NCBI GenBank assembly: GCA_015232575.1
Contig: JADFZL010000002.1
Span: 186,001 to 250,000, forward strand
DNA length: 64,000 nucleotides
From: Candidatus Rifleibacteriota bacterium
GTDB taxonomy: Bacteria > Muiribacteriota > Ozemobacteria > Ozemobacterales > Ozemobacteraceae
Reading direction: 5' to 3'
The notes beneath the pieces were generated by a model that worked only from the letters and a program-made list of their open reading frames with translations, searched no databases and was not told the origin of the DNA. Made by a program: the position numbers and the translations under genes. Below are positions 28,101 to 36,577 of the stretch, one piece after another. The number at the start of each line of letters is the position of its first letter. Positions within the stretch are counted from its first letter, which is position 1.

Positions 28101-28236
28101 AGTCAGAGGCGTATCCGGAGATATTGTCGGTGTAATCACAGCGTCTCAAGATATTACGGCACATAAGCGTCGTGAATTTAAACTTCAGACAAGAATTAGA
28201 GAACTTGAACAATTGCTGAAATCTCTTAATAAATAA
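25159..28236 (+). CDS. CheB-CheR fusion with PAS domains
   Basis: A 1025-residue signalling protein. Residues about 30-215 form a CheB methylesterase (GIGASAGGLAALEAFF with the catalytic Ser, QHLSPDH, and SGTGSDGSIG with the Asp). Residues about 225-490 form a CheR methyltransferase (GVTSFFRD, SAM-binding VWSPGCSTGEEAYSLA, ISCRNILIYM). A long coiled coil (about 690-770) with repeated NEELQSANEELQSTNEEL joins them to two PAS domains (about 775-885 and 890-1010). There is no receiver or kinase domain. CheB/CheR act on glutamates of chemoreceptors or similar proteins. The start is GTG; a sigma-70-like promoter lies just upstream. Two kinase genes follow on the same strand. Confidence 0.92.
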   Translation: MRKRKTALKSRKFASNIKENDNLSSENIISFPVVGIGASAGGLAALEAFFSGMSPDADSGMAFVIVQHLSPDHKSVLTDLVKRFTRMQVFEIEDGTKVAPNCTYIIPPNRDLAIFDGAFWLFEPSAIGGPHLPIDFFFRSLALFQHELAIGIILSGTGSDGSIGIRSIKAEGGMVIAQTPDSTEFHGMPQSAISTGLVDYILTPDKMLSQIIAYISHVFSRTPLREILSEQYIKSENDLKKIFILLRNQTGHDFSQYKPGTVNRRIERRMAIHLIDNIEEYISYLQQTPEEIDVLFHDLLIGVTSFFRDSDVFKALEQDIIPRLFTSKPAGSIIRVWSPGCSTGEEAYSLAILLLESMELHNKNFKIQVFASDIDRHAIFSARSGIYPASIAADISRERLEKFFVSDSDSNTYRVHKSIRDLLIFSEHDLIRDPPFSKLDLISCRNILIYMSADLQKKLIPLFHYSLNPGGFLLLGTSETIGEFTDLYDLLDRKLKIYRRSEDFSSPSVSSMGVRFSQFRRDEVLAPLPKKANRAEGLSLRELTERTLLQLYAPVSVLVNQRGEILYLHGHTGAFLELPPGESGSINILKMAREGLRRPLTTALNSVVLCKEPVHYSGLHVKNHEQISTVNLTVQPVTPPCTFHGDSSQSLFLVILEKSSSEKVDLKNLSDKAEKTSYLYDTENHDRNTTLKKELQEKEEYLQLTAEQLEASNEELQSFNEELQSANEELQSTNEELETSKEELQSVNEELSIVNSELQAKVLELSIVNNDMNNLLTGPEIGTIFVDHQLRILRYSPSANKIVNLIPADIGRPINHIASNLIGYEHLTSDIKAVQRNLVPKEIEVQTQMGAWYQMRILPYRTLENVIEGTVISFINITEMKLEREATQKTREHLQIALKYSGTVIAMTDLELRYIWIHNPDPNFISSLFIGKRDDEIALNSSTLRLVQLKKRVLKTGFCARDEIEFFQPLGSTISEIVAEPVRGVSGDIVGVITASQDITAHKRREFKLQTRIRELEQLLKSLNK

Positions 28237-28321
28237 CTATTGAGAAAAACAGCTGGTAGTAATTTTCAGAAAAAAACAGTTTAGTGAGAAAACTTGATTT
28301 GGAAAGCTTTTGAGGAGTTCT

Positions 28322-30847
28322 ATGAAAAATAATGCTGATTTTATTAGAATTAAAAATCGGGCCGAGGAAATGCTTAACAGCAGATCTTTGAATGCTGTTC
28401 AAAAAGTCGAATCTCTTCCATCTTATGAAATCCCTAAGTTGTTGTACAACCTGCAGGTGCATCAGATCGAACTTGAATTACAAAATGATGAACTTCTGAA
28501 AACTCAGGAAGAACTGGAATCTGCAAAGAAGCGTTATTTCAATCTGTATGATCTTGCACCGGTTGGCTATGTTACTCTGAATGAAAAAGGTATAATTCTG
28601 GAATCCAATCTGGCAGCTGCCAAAATGCTGGGTGTTGTACGCAGCACATTGATAAAACAATCAATTCTTAAGTTCATTTGTCCCGAAGATCGTGACATCT
28701 TTTATTTAAATTGCAGACGTTTATTTGAGACTGAATTCAAAGTCTCGTTTGCATTGCGAATGTATCAGAACAGTTCTGAAGACTTCTGGGTGCATGTCGA
28801 AATTACCAAGATATTAAGAGACGATGAAATTTGCTTTCTGACAAGTTTCTTTGATATTACCGATAAAGTGCAGGCTAAAGAAAAAGCAAAAGAAGAACTT
28901 GAACAGGCATTGGTTCAAGCCAGAGAAATGGCTTTTAAAGCCGAATGTGCTAATGCTGCGAAAAATGATTTTCTTGCATCAATGAGTCATGAAATTCGCA
29001 CTCCGATGAACGGAGTCATAGGGATGACAAACATTCTTCTCGATATGGAGCTTACAACTGAACAACGACGATATGCTGAAATAATAAAGTCAAGTGGTCA
29101 GAGTCTTCTTTCAATTATTAATGACATTCTCGATTTTTCCAGGATTGAGACAAAAAAGCTTGATCTGGAAATGCTTGATTTTGATTTGAGGATAACTTTC
29201 GAAGATGTTATTGAAATTTTTTATATGAGAGCCAGGGAAAAAAATCTGGAATTGAACGTCATTGTTGATCCTGAAGTTCCAGTGCTGCTGAAGGGTGATC
29301 CTGGAAGATTAAGGCAGATATTAACTTACCTCGTGGGAAATGCAATAAAATTCACTCAGAAAGGCGAGATTCTTGTAGAGGTTAGACTCCTTGAAGAAAG
29401 TGAAAATGATGTTTTCATAAGAGTATCAGTTGCAGATACCGGCATAGGAATTCCTCATAACCGACTTACTGATATTTTTGAACCGTTTGTACAAATTGAC
29501 GCTTCCCCATGTCGAAAATTTGGCGGGATAGGCCTCGGACTTCCCATAAGCAAGCAGCTTGCAGAAATGATGGGTGGCAGGATAGGAGTTAACAGCTGTG
29601 AAAATTCTGGTTCAGAATTCTGGTTCACTGCACGCCTGAGAAAGCAGTTACGGGAAGAACCCCGCGAAGAAGATTCAGACGAGATAACTGGGATGAAAGT
29701 ATTAGTTTTTGATTGTTGTCCAACCAGTCGTCTGATGATAAAACTTTTGCTGGAAAGCTGGAAGTGTCGGTTTGAAGAAATCGATGATGTAAACATCGTT
29801 TTCGAAAAACTCATTGAAGCAGAGAAACTGGGTGATCCCTTTCAGGTTGCCATAATTGATTTGTTCGCCTCTATCGACAACTTTTTAAAACTTGGACAAA
29901 AAATTAAAAGCAACGATTGCATTTCCAAAACACGCATAATAGCAATGACTTCATTTGGAAAGCGCGGAGATGTTTTACAACTTGAAAAAGCAGGTTATTC
30001 AGCATATCTTTTAAAGCCAGTGAGAAAGTTACATCTTTTGGAGTGTTTGAAACAGAAAACTTCTGGCATCATAACACGACATAAAATTGTTGAGTTGTTT
30101 AAAAAGAGTATAAAGATACTCCTTGTGGAAGATAACGTTGCCAATCAGCAGGCAGCATCTGTACAACTTCAAAAACTCGGGTACTCATGCGATATCGTTG
30201 CAAATGGCAAAGAAGCCGTTCAGATGGTTGGCAAAATTCCTTACGATATTGTTTTTATGGATTGTCAAATGCCTGTGATGGATGGTTTCGAAGCTACAGA
30301 TGCCATACGTTCCGACAATTCAATTTTGAATAACTCCAATATTGTAATTATTGCTATGACCTCAGGTACCATGCTTGAAGACAGGGAAAAATGTCTGAAA
30401 TGTGGAATGAATGATTATATTTTAAAACCATTTCAAACAAAGGATTTGGCTTCGGTTATTGATAAATGGCTTGCCCACCAGAAAAAGTTTTCTCCCGGTA
30501 CTAAAGTTTCACCGCCTCCTCTTTCTGTGTTTAACCGTGAAATAATGCTTGAGAACGTAATGGGCAGCGAGGCTTTGCTGATTGAAATAATAGAAGATTT
30601 TGTCAAAACTTTTCCTGCATCAATTGATTTACTGGAAAAGTTTGTTGAAGACGGTGATCGTCATGAAATCGAAAAGTTAGCGAGTGCATTGACCGTTAAA
30701 ACTGCTTTTGTCGGAGCAAAAGTTCTTCAGGCTGTAATTTTCGGAATAGAACAGCTTGCTGTTTTTGAAAAGATTGAAGAAATACCTTTTTCCATAACAA
30801 TGGTGCGACAGCAATTTGAAATATTTAAAGGTGTTGCATGCAAATAG
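28322..30847 (+). CDS. Cytoplasmic PAS hybrid histidine kinase with two receivers and a degenerate Hpt
   Basis: An 841-residue kinase without membrane spans. An N-terminal helix (VHQIELELQNDELLKTQEEL) leads to a PAS domain (about 65-185). The HisKA helix carries H223 in [15 protein letters not shown], and the HATPase domain follows (about 280-440). Receiver 1 (about 455-585) is degenerate: its acidic pocket reads FDCCPTS and the usual phospho-acceptor region is IIDLFAS. Receiver 2 (about 598-720) is intact with D647 in FMDCQMPVMDG. The last 100 residues look like an Hpt domain, but the His-Lys-Gly motif is replaced (LASALTVKTAF), so phosphotransfer there is unlikely. The start at 28322 is chosen for GAGGAG 5 nt upstream. 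The next gene is a close paralogue. Confidence 0.9.
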   Translation: MKNNADFIRIKNRAEEMLNSRSLNAVQKVESLPSYEIPKLLYNLQVHQIELELQNDELLKTQEELESAKKRYFNLYDLAPVGYVTLNEKGIILESNLAAAKMLGVVRSTLIKQSILKFICPEDRDIFYLNCRRLFETEFKVSFALRMYQNSSEDFWVHVEITKILRDDEICFLTSFFDITDKVQAKEKAKEELEQALVQAREMAFKAECANAAKNDFLASMSHEIRTPMNGVIGMTNILLDMELTTEQRRYAEIIKSSGQSLLSIINDILDFSRIETKKLDLEMLDFDLRITFEDVIEIFYMRAREKNLELNVIVDPEVPVLLKGDPGRLRQILTYLVGNAIKFTQKGEILVEVRLLEESENDVFIRVSVADTGIGIPHNRLTDIFEPFVQIDASPCRKFGGIGLGLPISKQLAEMMGGRIGVNSCENSGSEFWFTARLRKQLREEPREEDSDEITGMKVLVFDCCPTSRLMIKLLLESWKCRFEEIDDVNIVFEKLIEAEKLGDPFQVAIIDLFASIDNFLKLGQKIKSNDCISKTRIIAMTSFGKRGDVLQLEKAGYSAYLLKPVRKLHLLECLKQKTSGIITRHKIVELFKKSIKILLVEDNVANQQAASVQLQKLGYSCDIVANGKEAVQMVGKIPYDIVFMDCQMPVMDGFEATDAIRSDNSILNNSNIVIIAMTSGTMLEDREKCLKCGMNDYILKPFQTKDLASVIDKWLAHQKKFSPGTKVSPPPLSVFNREIMLENVMGSEALLIEIIEDFVKTFPASIDLLEKFVEDGDRHEIEKLASALTVKTAFVGAKVLQAVIFGIEQLAVFEKIEEIPFSITMVRQQFEIFKGVACK

Positions 30848-30855
30848 AGGGACTT

Positions 30856-32190
30856 ATGAAAAATAACAATGATTTAATGAAGATCAGGACGCAAGCAGAG
30901 GCGATGCTTAAAAGCAGATCCTTAGAGCCTATGGATTGCATTGAATCACTTAAACCTGATGAAGTTAGGCAATTGTTGTACAATTTGCGGGTACATCAGA
31001 TCGAACTTGAGTTGCAGAACGATGAACTTCTGAAAACACAGGAAGATCTTGAATCTACAAAGAAACGTTATTTCAATCTGTATGATCTTGCACCGGTCGG
31101 CTATGTCACCTTGAATGAAAGAGGTATCATTCTGGAAGCCAATCTGGCAGCAGCTAACATGCTGGGTGTTGTACGCAGCGTACTTATAAAACAATCAGTT
31201 CTTAAATTCATTATTCATGCCGACCATGATAACTTCTATTTAAATTGCAGGCGGTTGCTTGAAACTGAGTTCAAAGTTTCTTTTGCATTGCGAATGTTTA
31301 ATGGTAATTCAGAAGAGTTCTGGGCACATGTTGAAATTACCAAGATTTTAAGAGACAATGAAATCTGCTTTTTGACAAGCTTTTTTGATATTACCGAGAA
31401 AGTAAAAGCAAAAGAAGAACTTGAAAAGTCGCTGATTCAAGCCAGGGAACTGGCTGTTCAAGCTGAATCTGCGAATAAAGCAAAAAGTGATTTTCTTGCA
31501 ATAATGAGTCATGAAATTCGTAATCCAATGTTTGTAGTTTTAGGTATGTCTGACGCTCTCCTTGATGAAGACCTTACAATTCAACAGCGAAGATATGCTG
31601 AAATACTAAGGTCCAGTGCTGATGGTCTTCTTTCAATTGTTAATGATATTCTTGATTATTCCAGGATTGGAGCAAAAAAGCTTGAATTGGAAAAGCTTGA
31701 TTTTGATTTGCATACAACCGTGAAAAATATTGCCGAAATCTTTTCTATCAGAGCCCGGGAAAAAAATCTTGAATTGAATTGCATGATTGATTCCGAAGTT
31801 CCTGTCCTGCTGAATGGCGATCCTGCAAGATTAAGGCAGATAGTAAATAATCTTGTTGGAAACGCAATAAAATTCACGCAGAAAGGTGAAATCCGCATTC
31901 AGGTCAAACTTCTCGAAGAAAGCGAAAAAGATGCTTTTATTCGCTTCTCAGTCTCGGATACTGGAATTGGTATTCCCCAGAATCGTCTTTCTGAAATATT
32001 TTCACCATTTGTACAAGGCGATACTTCTGCCAGCCGAAAATACGGCGGTAGTGGACTTGGGCTTGCCATAAGCAGGGAGCTTGCAGAAATGATGGGCGGC
32101 AGAATTGGAGCCAATAGCAGAGAAAATTTCGGTTCAGAATTCTGGTTCACTGCATTAATAAGTAAGCAGAATTATAAATCACTGGAATAA
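30856..32190 (+). CDS. Cytoplasmic PAS histidine kinase, tandem paralogue of the preceding gene
   Basis: A 444-residue kinase: N-terminal helix (VHQIELELQNDELLKTQEDL), PAS domain (about 60-185), HisKA with H219 in MSHEIRNPMFVVLGM, and HATPase (about 275-440) with N, G1 and G2 boxes (NNLVGNAIKFTQKG, DTGIGIP, GGSGLGLAIS). It matches the first half of the upstream kinase nearly residue for residue, ending where the receivers of that gene would begin. It is a tandem duplicate without receiver or Hpt. The start at 30856 (8 bp after the upstream stop) has GAGGGA ahead; an in-frame ATG at 30838 overlaps the upstream gene. The 3' end overlaps the convergent lipoprotein gene by 19 bp. Confidence 0.92.
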   Translation: MKNNNDLMKIRTQAEAMLKSRSLEPMDCIESLKPDEVRQLLYNLRVHQIELELQNDELLKTQEDLESTKKRYFNLYDLAPVGYVTLNERGIILEANLAAANMLGVVRSVLIKQSVLKFIIHADHDNFYLNCRRLLETEFKVSFALRMFNGNSEEFWAHVEITKILRDNEICFLTSFFDITEKVKAKEELEKSLIQARELAVQAESANKAKSDFLAIMSHEIRNPMFVVLGMSDALLDEDLTIQQRRYAEILRSSADGLLSIVNDILDYSRIGAKKLELEKLDFDLHTTVKNIAEIFSIRAREKNLELNCMIDSEVPVLLNGDPARLRQIVNNLVGNAIKFTQKGEIRIQVKLLEESEKDAFIRFSVSDTGIGIPQNRLSEIFSPFVQGDTSASRKYGGSGLGLAISRELAEMMGGRIGANSRENFGSEFWFTALISKQNYKSLE

Positions 32191-33815
32191 GTAACGCGGT
32201 AGCCCATCAGAAAAGCAACGTCGTTGCTTACAGAAACCACAAGTTCGTCACCGGGCTGTGTTTGTCCTGCATTTGTTGGTAAGCCCAGAGTAATAATTCC
32301 TGCCATTCCGATATTATTTCTGATAATTGCCGGGAAATGTCTTCCTGGAACAGATTTATTCCGAAGCCATACTGTCAGTTCTGCGCATCCGGTTCTGCCG
32401 AAAAAACCGTCTTTGTTTTTATTCAAAGCTGTTACATCCAGGTCGCCAATTGCAAATTCCGCCATAAGAAGGTGTCTCTTTTCTGGAAGAGGAATGACGA
32501 TATGCCCGAGCGAATCGCGTCTGGCAGGCGGTGGCGGGTCAATTGCAAGCTGGAATGTGTGAGATGCTGGAAGGGCAGAAATTGATGCAATGCGTTCTTT
32601 GAACCCGGGTCCAATTGGTATGGCTCCGGGAAATTTCCCATCAAGTCTTGGACCACCGCCTATAAGCGGTATAAGAATGCCTTTTACCGGATCGTTGAAA
32701 GCTGTTTCGGGAGTGAAAATCTGTTCTGATTTTTCGGCAGAAGAATTATCCGGATAGAAAACAACCATCAGTTCGTGAACCCGAGCCGTTGATAACCGCG
32801 AATCACCAGTTCCGATATTTGTAACTCTAATTTTATCCGGTTTAATTTTTCCAAATGTACGCAGTCCATTGTGTAAAGTTTCGTCCTCTGGGTTGTCTGC
32901 GCTTCGTACTTCGGAGTATTTTGCAGAACCGTATCTGTCAGCCCATCTGATCCATGTGTCTGTTTTTGAGTCATGTACTTCGACAAGCATGTAGGCTGGG
33001 TTAGTATCCTGAGATGATTCCATATCTGTTTTGGACATGAGAGAAGGGTCTTTTCTGTGTTTCAGTACAAGATAGGTAATCCAGGGAAAATTCAGATTCT
33101 CAGGAAGAAGAAATTCGAAAGACTGTCCGGGTCTTAATTCCAGCCCCTTCGATGAATCAAGGCGGTACCGCAAGGTCAGAGAATTGATCATTTCTGCACG
33201 ATTGAATCTTGTAATATTCTCTGGTTTGCAGCGGTCTCCATGATGCAGAAATACAAGATCTACTTTATGTATCAGAATCGGAGCTGATGCAGCAGGATCT
33301 TTTGTGAGATTCTCTATAAATATGCCCTCAGCAGGCTTTCCTTTAAGAATTTCGCTGAAACCAAGAAATGTACTTTGTTTAGACATTTCTGGAAGCGTTG
33401 GCGGAACGTATTTTTCAGCTCCAAATTGATCAGACCAGAGAATGGGCTTCCCCTGAACAGCACTGATTCCTAAAAACACCGGAAGGGTATCTCTTTGCCC
33501 CGGGAGAGGTAAATTGCTGAAATCCTTTCTGTACCTGACAACTACAAATTGCAGAATTCGGTCTGAAAAATTATCAGGAATTTTGCACCAGAGTCTTTCT
33601 GCACGCTGAACAGGAATTCCATTTGGAACAGGTGAACTGAAGGAAACGGTATCAGGCTTGGGAAAGGAAACAGTCATCTGTAATTTCGATTGATTGCAGA
33701 GCAATTCTTTCGTATTTGCAAAGCACGCTTCTGGAAGCGTAGTAACACAACCAATCAGCGAAGCGAAAAAGAATATCAATCCGAGAGATTTATTTATTCT
33801 GAGAGATTTATTCAT
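32172..33815 (-). CDS. Uncharacterised lipoprotein with internal duplication
   Basis: A 547-residue exported protein. The N-terminus (KSLGLIFFFASLIGC) is a lipoprotein signal with lipobox LIGC. No known domain is recognised. Two tandem modules can be matched by eye: residues about 75-195 and 232-356 share RKD after a beta strand, W-[SA]-D-[QR]-[FY]-G-[AS]-x-KY, a central G-F/FGKI segment, and an end pair IHKVDLVF / VHELMVVF, typical of carbohydrate- or protein-binding beta-sandwich repeats. A C-terminal region (about 400-547) differs. The start at 33815 is favoured over 33821 because AAGGA is correctly spaced. It is translationally coupled to the upstream gene, whose TAA at 33808 lies inside this gene's start. 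Confidence 0.7.
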   Translation of the reverse strand: MNKSLRINKSLGLIFFFASLIGCVTTLPEACFANTKELLCNQSKLQMTVSFPKPDTVSFSSPVPNGIPVQRAERLWCKIPDNFSDRILQFVVVRYRKDFSNLPLPGQRDTLPVFLGISAVQGKPILWSDQFGAEKYVPPTLPEMSKQSTFLGFSEILKGKPAEGIFIENLTKDPAASAPILIHKVDLVFLHHGDRCKPENITRFNRAEMINSLTLRYRLDSSKGLELRPGQSFEFLLPENLNFPWITYLVLKHRKDPSLMSKTDMESSQDTNPAYMLVEVHDSKTDTWIRWADRYGSAKYSEVRSADNPEDETLHNGLRTFGKIKPDKIRVTNIGTGDSRLSTARVHELMVVFYPDNSSAEKSEQIFTPETAFNDPVKGILIPLIGGGPRLDGKFPGAIPIGPGFKERIASISALPASHTFQLAIDPPPPARRDSLGHIVIPLPEKRHLLMAEFAIGDLDVTALNKNKDGFFGRTGCAELTVWLRNKSVPGRHFPAIIRNNIGMAGIITLGLPTNAGQTQPGDELVVSVSNDVAFLMGYRVTYSSDL

Positions 33816-35457
33816 AGCCATTCCTTGACAAAAGTATTTTGCGTTTATAAGAGTTATTGATGATTATATCGTTGTAATCAGTGAAAAGTTTTTCGAACAG
33901 ATAAAGCATTTCTGATGATTCAAGATAACTATTTTGTTTCGAAATATCTTTCAGATAAAGTTTTTTGAGAATTTTACTCCATATTGGCTGAATATCGTTT
34001 ATAAGAAATGCAAAATATGCTTTTCTCATTCCAAGGTCATTTGGACCCCATGACTCGACGAAATATTCCCGGAAATCAATTCCATTAATTTTTTCAGGAT
34101 ATCCGGAGGTGAGTACCTTGTTTTGATAAGCCGAACAATATGCTTCTTTATAGCCTTCAGGAACGATAAGCGCAACGCTGTGCAGAGAGAACGAAAGGAA
34201 ATCTCTTATCAGCATTTCGTTGTTAATTACATTGCCTGTGTACCAATCACCATTGAAAGAAAAACCTTTTTCCAGAGAAGGTGAATTATTCAGCAATCCA
34301 TAAGAAAGAATAGATTGCTCAAGCAATTTCAGGTATTTGGAACGCAACTCAACAGGCATGTAAACCATCGAATAATTGCCAATATCAGTATTGCTTACTT
34401 TTCTTTTCAGTGTTTTCTGAAAAACATTAAATTCATCAAAGCGGCGTTTGCCAGGAAAGTAAGTTCCTATGCTGTAATCAGGGAAAAATTGAAGCTGCTG
34501 AAATGCAAGAGAATTTCGTGAAAGAATAAGTCTTGGTGAGGGAAGATTCTTTTGAGGTTTTCGAAATGGATCGTCAAAATAGTTTATTCCAGGCCCGACT
34601 GTAATAAAGACGAATACGTTTCTTCCGCTGCCGAGGTCTAAATTCTCTTTGTCTTTCCAGCGAATTTTTAAAAAATCAGGAGTAAGATGACGCTTGGCTC
34701 TTTCATTCTGAGATAAAAGAAAACTTGTCGAAGAAAGCATTTCAATGCATTGTTCAAGATCTTGTCTGCCTTTCTCATCAGGGTTTGAAATATATTTTTT
34801 CGATGAAATCTTATGAACTGGAAACAACCATGTGAGAGGTTTGTCTGGTGAATGATTGAATCTGGCATGATCTGGACAAAGAAGCATATTATTGAAATCT
34901 GCTTCAATAATATTTCTTGTAAATACTTTATTTATGAGCTGTTTAAATTGATTTTCTGAAATAGACTTATTTCTGATGAGTTCAACAGGGATTGAAAGAG
35001 TCAGTTCATTACAATCGCTCAGCAGTGCATCGTTTATTTCGTTCTTCCATTTCTGTGGTACAATTTTTACAGTGACTGTCTGTCCATTTATCAGAGTATC
35101 TGAAGAAAGACAGAAGCCTTTGCAGTAAAAGACTGCACCGTTTTTTCTGTAAACAGTATATCTTTTCTTTTTTAGATTGGTGTTAAAATTAGTATCAGAA
35201 ATTATGTCTTCAGGAATATTTGAACGGAAATTAACTGTTTTATGAAGCTCATCATTGTACACTGTGAAAAATCTTGCTATTTCTTCAGTTTTTTCAGCGC
35301 CTGATTTACCGGATGATCGATTCAAATTGCATTTATATGGAAGAAGCGAATATTCTGTTTTTGCAAGAAACGTTGATAAAGTATGTGCATCTATTTGTAC
35401 AAAAATAAGTTCGAATGATATCAGCAAAAGAAAAGTAAATAATCTTGAAATTTTCAT
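33808..35457 (-). CDS. Uncharacterised exported protein
   Basis: A 549-residue protein with a signal peptide (MKISRLFTFLLLISFELIFV, cleavage probably near residue 24). The rest is polar, rich in Lys, Ser and Asn, with no recognised motif. The ATG is 2 nt after the TAG of the dehydrogenase gene upstream and has no clear ribosome-binding site, so its translation is probably coupled to it. It overlaps the next gene by a few bases. Its partner is a lipoprotein, so both act outside the cytoplasm; I cannot suggest a specific function. Confidence 0.7.
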   Translation of the reverse strand: MKISRLFTFLLLISFELIFVQIDAHTLSTFLAKTEYSLLPYKCNLNRSSGKSGAEKTEEIARFFTVYNDELHKTVNFRSNIPEDIISDTNFNTNLKKKRYTVYRKNGAVFYCKGFCLSSDTLINGQTVTVKIVPQKWKNEINDALLSDCNELTLSIPVELIRNKSISENQFKQLINKVFTRNIIEADFNNMLLCPDHARFNHSPDKPLTWLFPVHKISSKKYISNPDEKGRQDLEQCIEMLSSTSFLLSQNERAKRHLTPDFLKIRWKDKENLDLGSGRNVFVFITVGPGINYFDDPFRKPQKNLPSPRLILSRNSLAFQQLQFFPDYSIGTYFPGKRRFDEFNVFQKTLKRKVSNTDIGNYSMVYMPVELRSKYLKLLEQSILSYGLLNNSPSLEKGFSFNGDWYTGNVINNEMLIRDFLSFSLHSVALIVPEGYKEAYCSAYQNKVLTSGYPEKINGIDFREYFVESWGPNDLGMRKAYFAFLINDIQPIWSKILKKLYLKDISKQNSYLESSEMLYLFEKLFTDYNDIIINNSYKRKILLSRNGYE

Positions 35458-35459
35458 GG

Positions 35460-36410
35460 CTATGGTACAAGAAGAACCTTTCCTGTGCCGGAGGTACTCG
35501 CGTGTTTAAACGCTTCAGATGCTCTGGTAAGTGGGTAATTTTCTGAAATCAGCCTTTCAACAGGAAATTTAAAGGAGTGCAGACCCTGCAGTGCTCTGTA
35601 GAATGGACCGCATCGTGAACCAATTATCGTAATTTCTTTTACAACTGCCATAGCAAGGTTTATTCCGTCGCTTCCTGCTATTGTCGATTTCAGAATCAAT
35701 GTTCCGCGGGGTTTTGTATAATCAATGGCCGTTTGCAGTCCCGCTGCTTTGCCGGTTGCCTCAACAGTTAAGTCTGCTTTGAAATCAATGTCCTGAGGAT
35801 TGAAAATTGGTTTTACTCCGTTCCAATGAATCAATTTCGCTTTCTCAGAATGTTTGCCGACAAGAAAAACATTCTGGCAACATGTGCTGAGAACCCATGC
35901 ACAAAGTATTCCAAGTTTTCCATCACCAAACACGATGCATTTCATGTTTTCCTGTACTGCATACTGCTCAAGTATTTCATAGGCAGCTGCTAATGGTTCA
36001 GTGAATACTGCCGCATCATCGCTGATGTCATCAGAAACAATGTGCAAATTGCGATCAGGTAATGAAAAATATTCCGAAAAACAGCCATCAAGTTTTTCAA
36101 TTCCAAATGTAAGCTTATTTTCACAGTGTTTGCCTGAACCGTTCAGGCATTGAAGACAATTTTCGCAAAAAACATTGATTTCACCCACAACTCTTTTTCC
36201 GACAAGTTCGGTGTTATCAGATTCCACTACTTTTCCAATAAATTCATGTCCCGGAATTCCTGTAAAGTCCATATAGCCTTTGCTGATTTCGATATCTGTA
36301 CGACATATTCCGGCTTTAATAAGCTTTATTTTTGACCAGCCTTTCTGGGGTTGCTTCATCGGAGTTTCAAAAACAAAGGGGTTCTTATCAACAATTTTTA
36401 TTGCTTTCAT
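35460..36410 (-). CDS. Zinc-dependent medium-chain dehydrogenase (alcohol/threonine/sorbitol type)
   Basis: A 316-residue MDR-family oxidoreductase. The catalytic zinc ligands are C36 (GICRTD), H55-E56 (GHEF) and E138 (TEPLAA). The structural zinc site has C82, C85, C88 and C96 (CENCLQC...C). The nucleotide-binding turn is VFGDGKLGILCAWVL at about 160, slightly off the usual GxGxxG (GDGKLG). The protein is about 30 residues shorter than typical threonine dehydrogenases. It heads an operon with two exported proteins; substrate is not inferable. AAGGAA lies 7 nt upstream of the ATG. Confidence 0.85.
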   Translation of the reverse strand: MKAIKIVDKNPFVFETPMKQPQKGWSKIKLIKAGICRTDIEISKGYMDFTGIPGHEFIGKVVESDNTELVGKRVVGEINVFCENCLQCLNGSGKHCENKLTFGIEKLDGCFSEYFSLPDRNLHIVSDDISDDAAVFTEPLAAAYEILEQYAVQENMKCIVFGDGKLGILCAWVLSTCCQNVFLVGKHSEKAKLIHWNGVKPIFNPQDIDFKADLTVEATGKAAGLQTAIDYTKPRGTLILKSTIAGSDGINLAMAVVKEITIIGSRCGPFYRALQGLHSFKFPVERLISENYPLTRASEAFKHASTSGTGKVLLVP

Positions 36411-36577
36411 AGATTTGTTCCTTGTATTTTCCTCTTATTTCTTACTTTGTTCCTTAGTATACTAGATTTCAGATTATTTTCAAGTTCAATAAACTATAAT
36501 GACTTTTCGTGCTGCATTTGATAACATTAGGTAAAGATAAATTGAAAGCAAATCAAATTTTTCGCTTTGAAAAGAAA

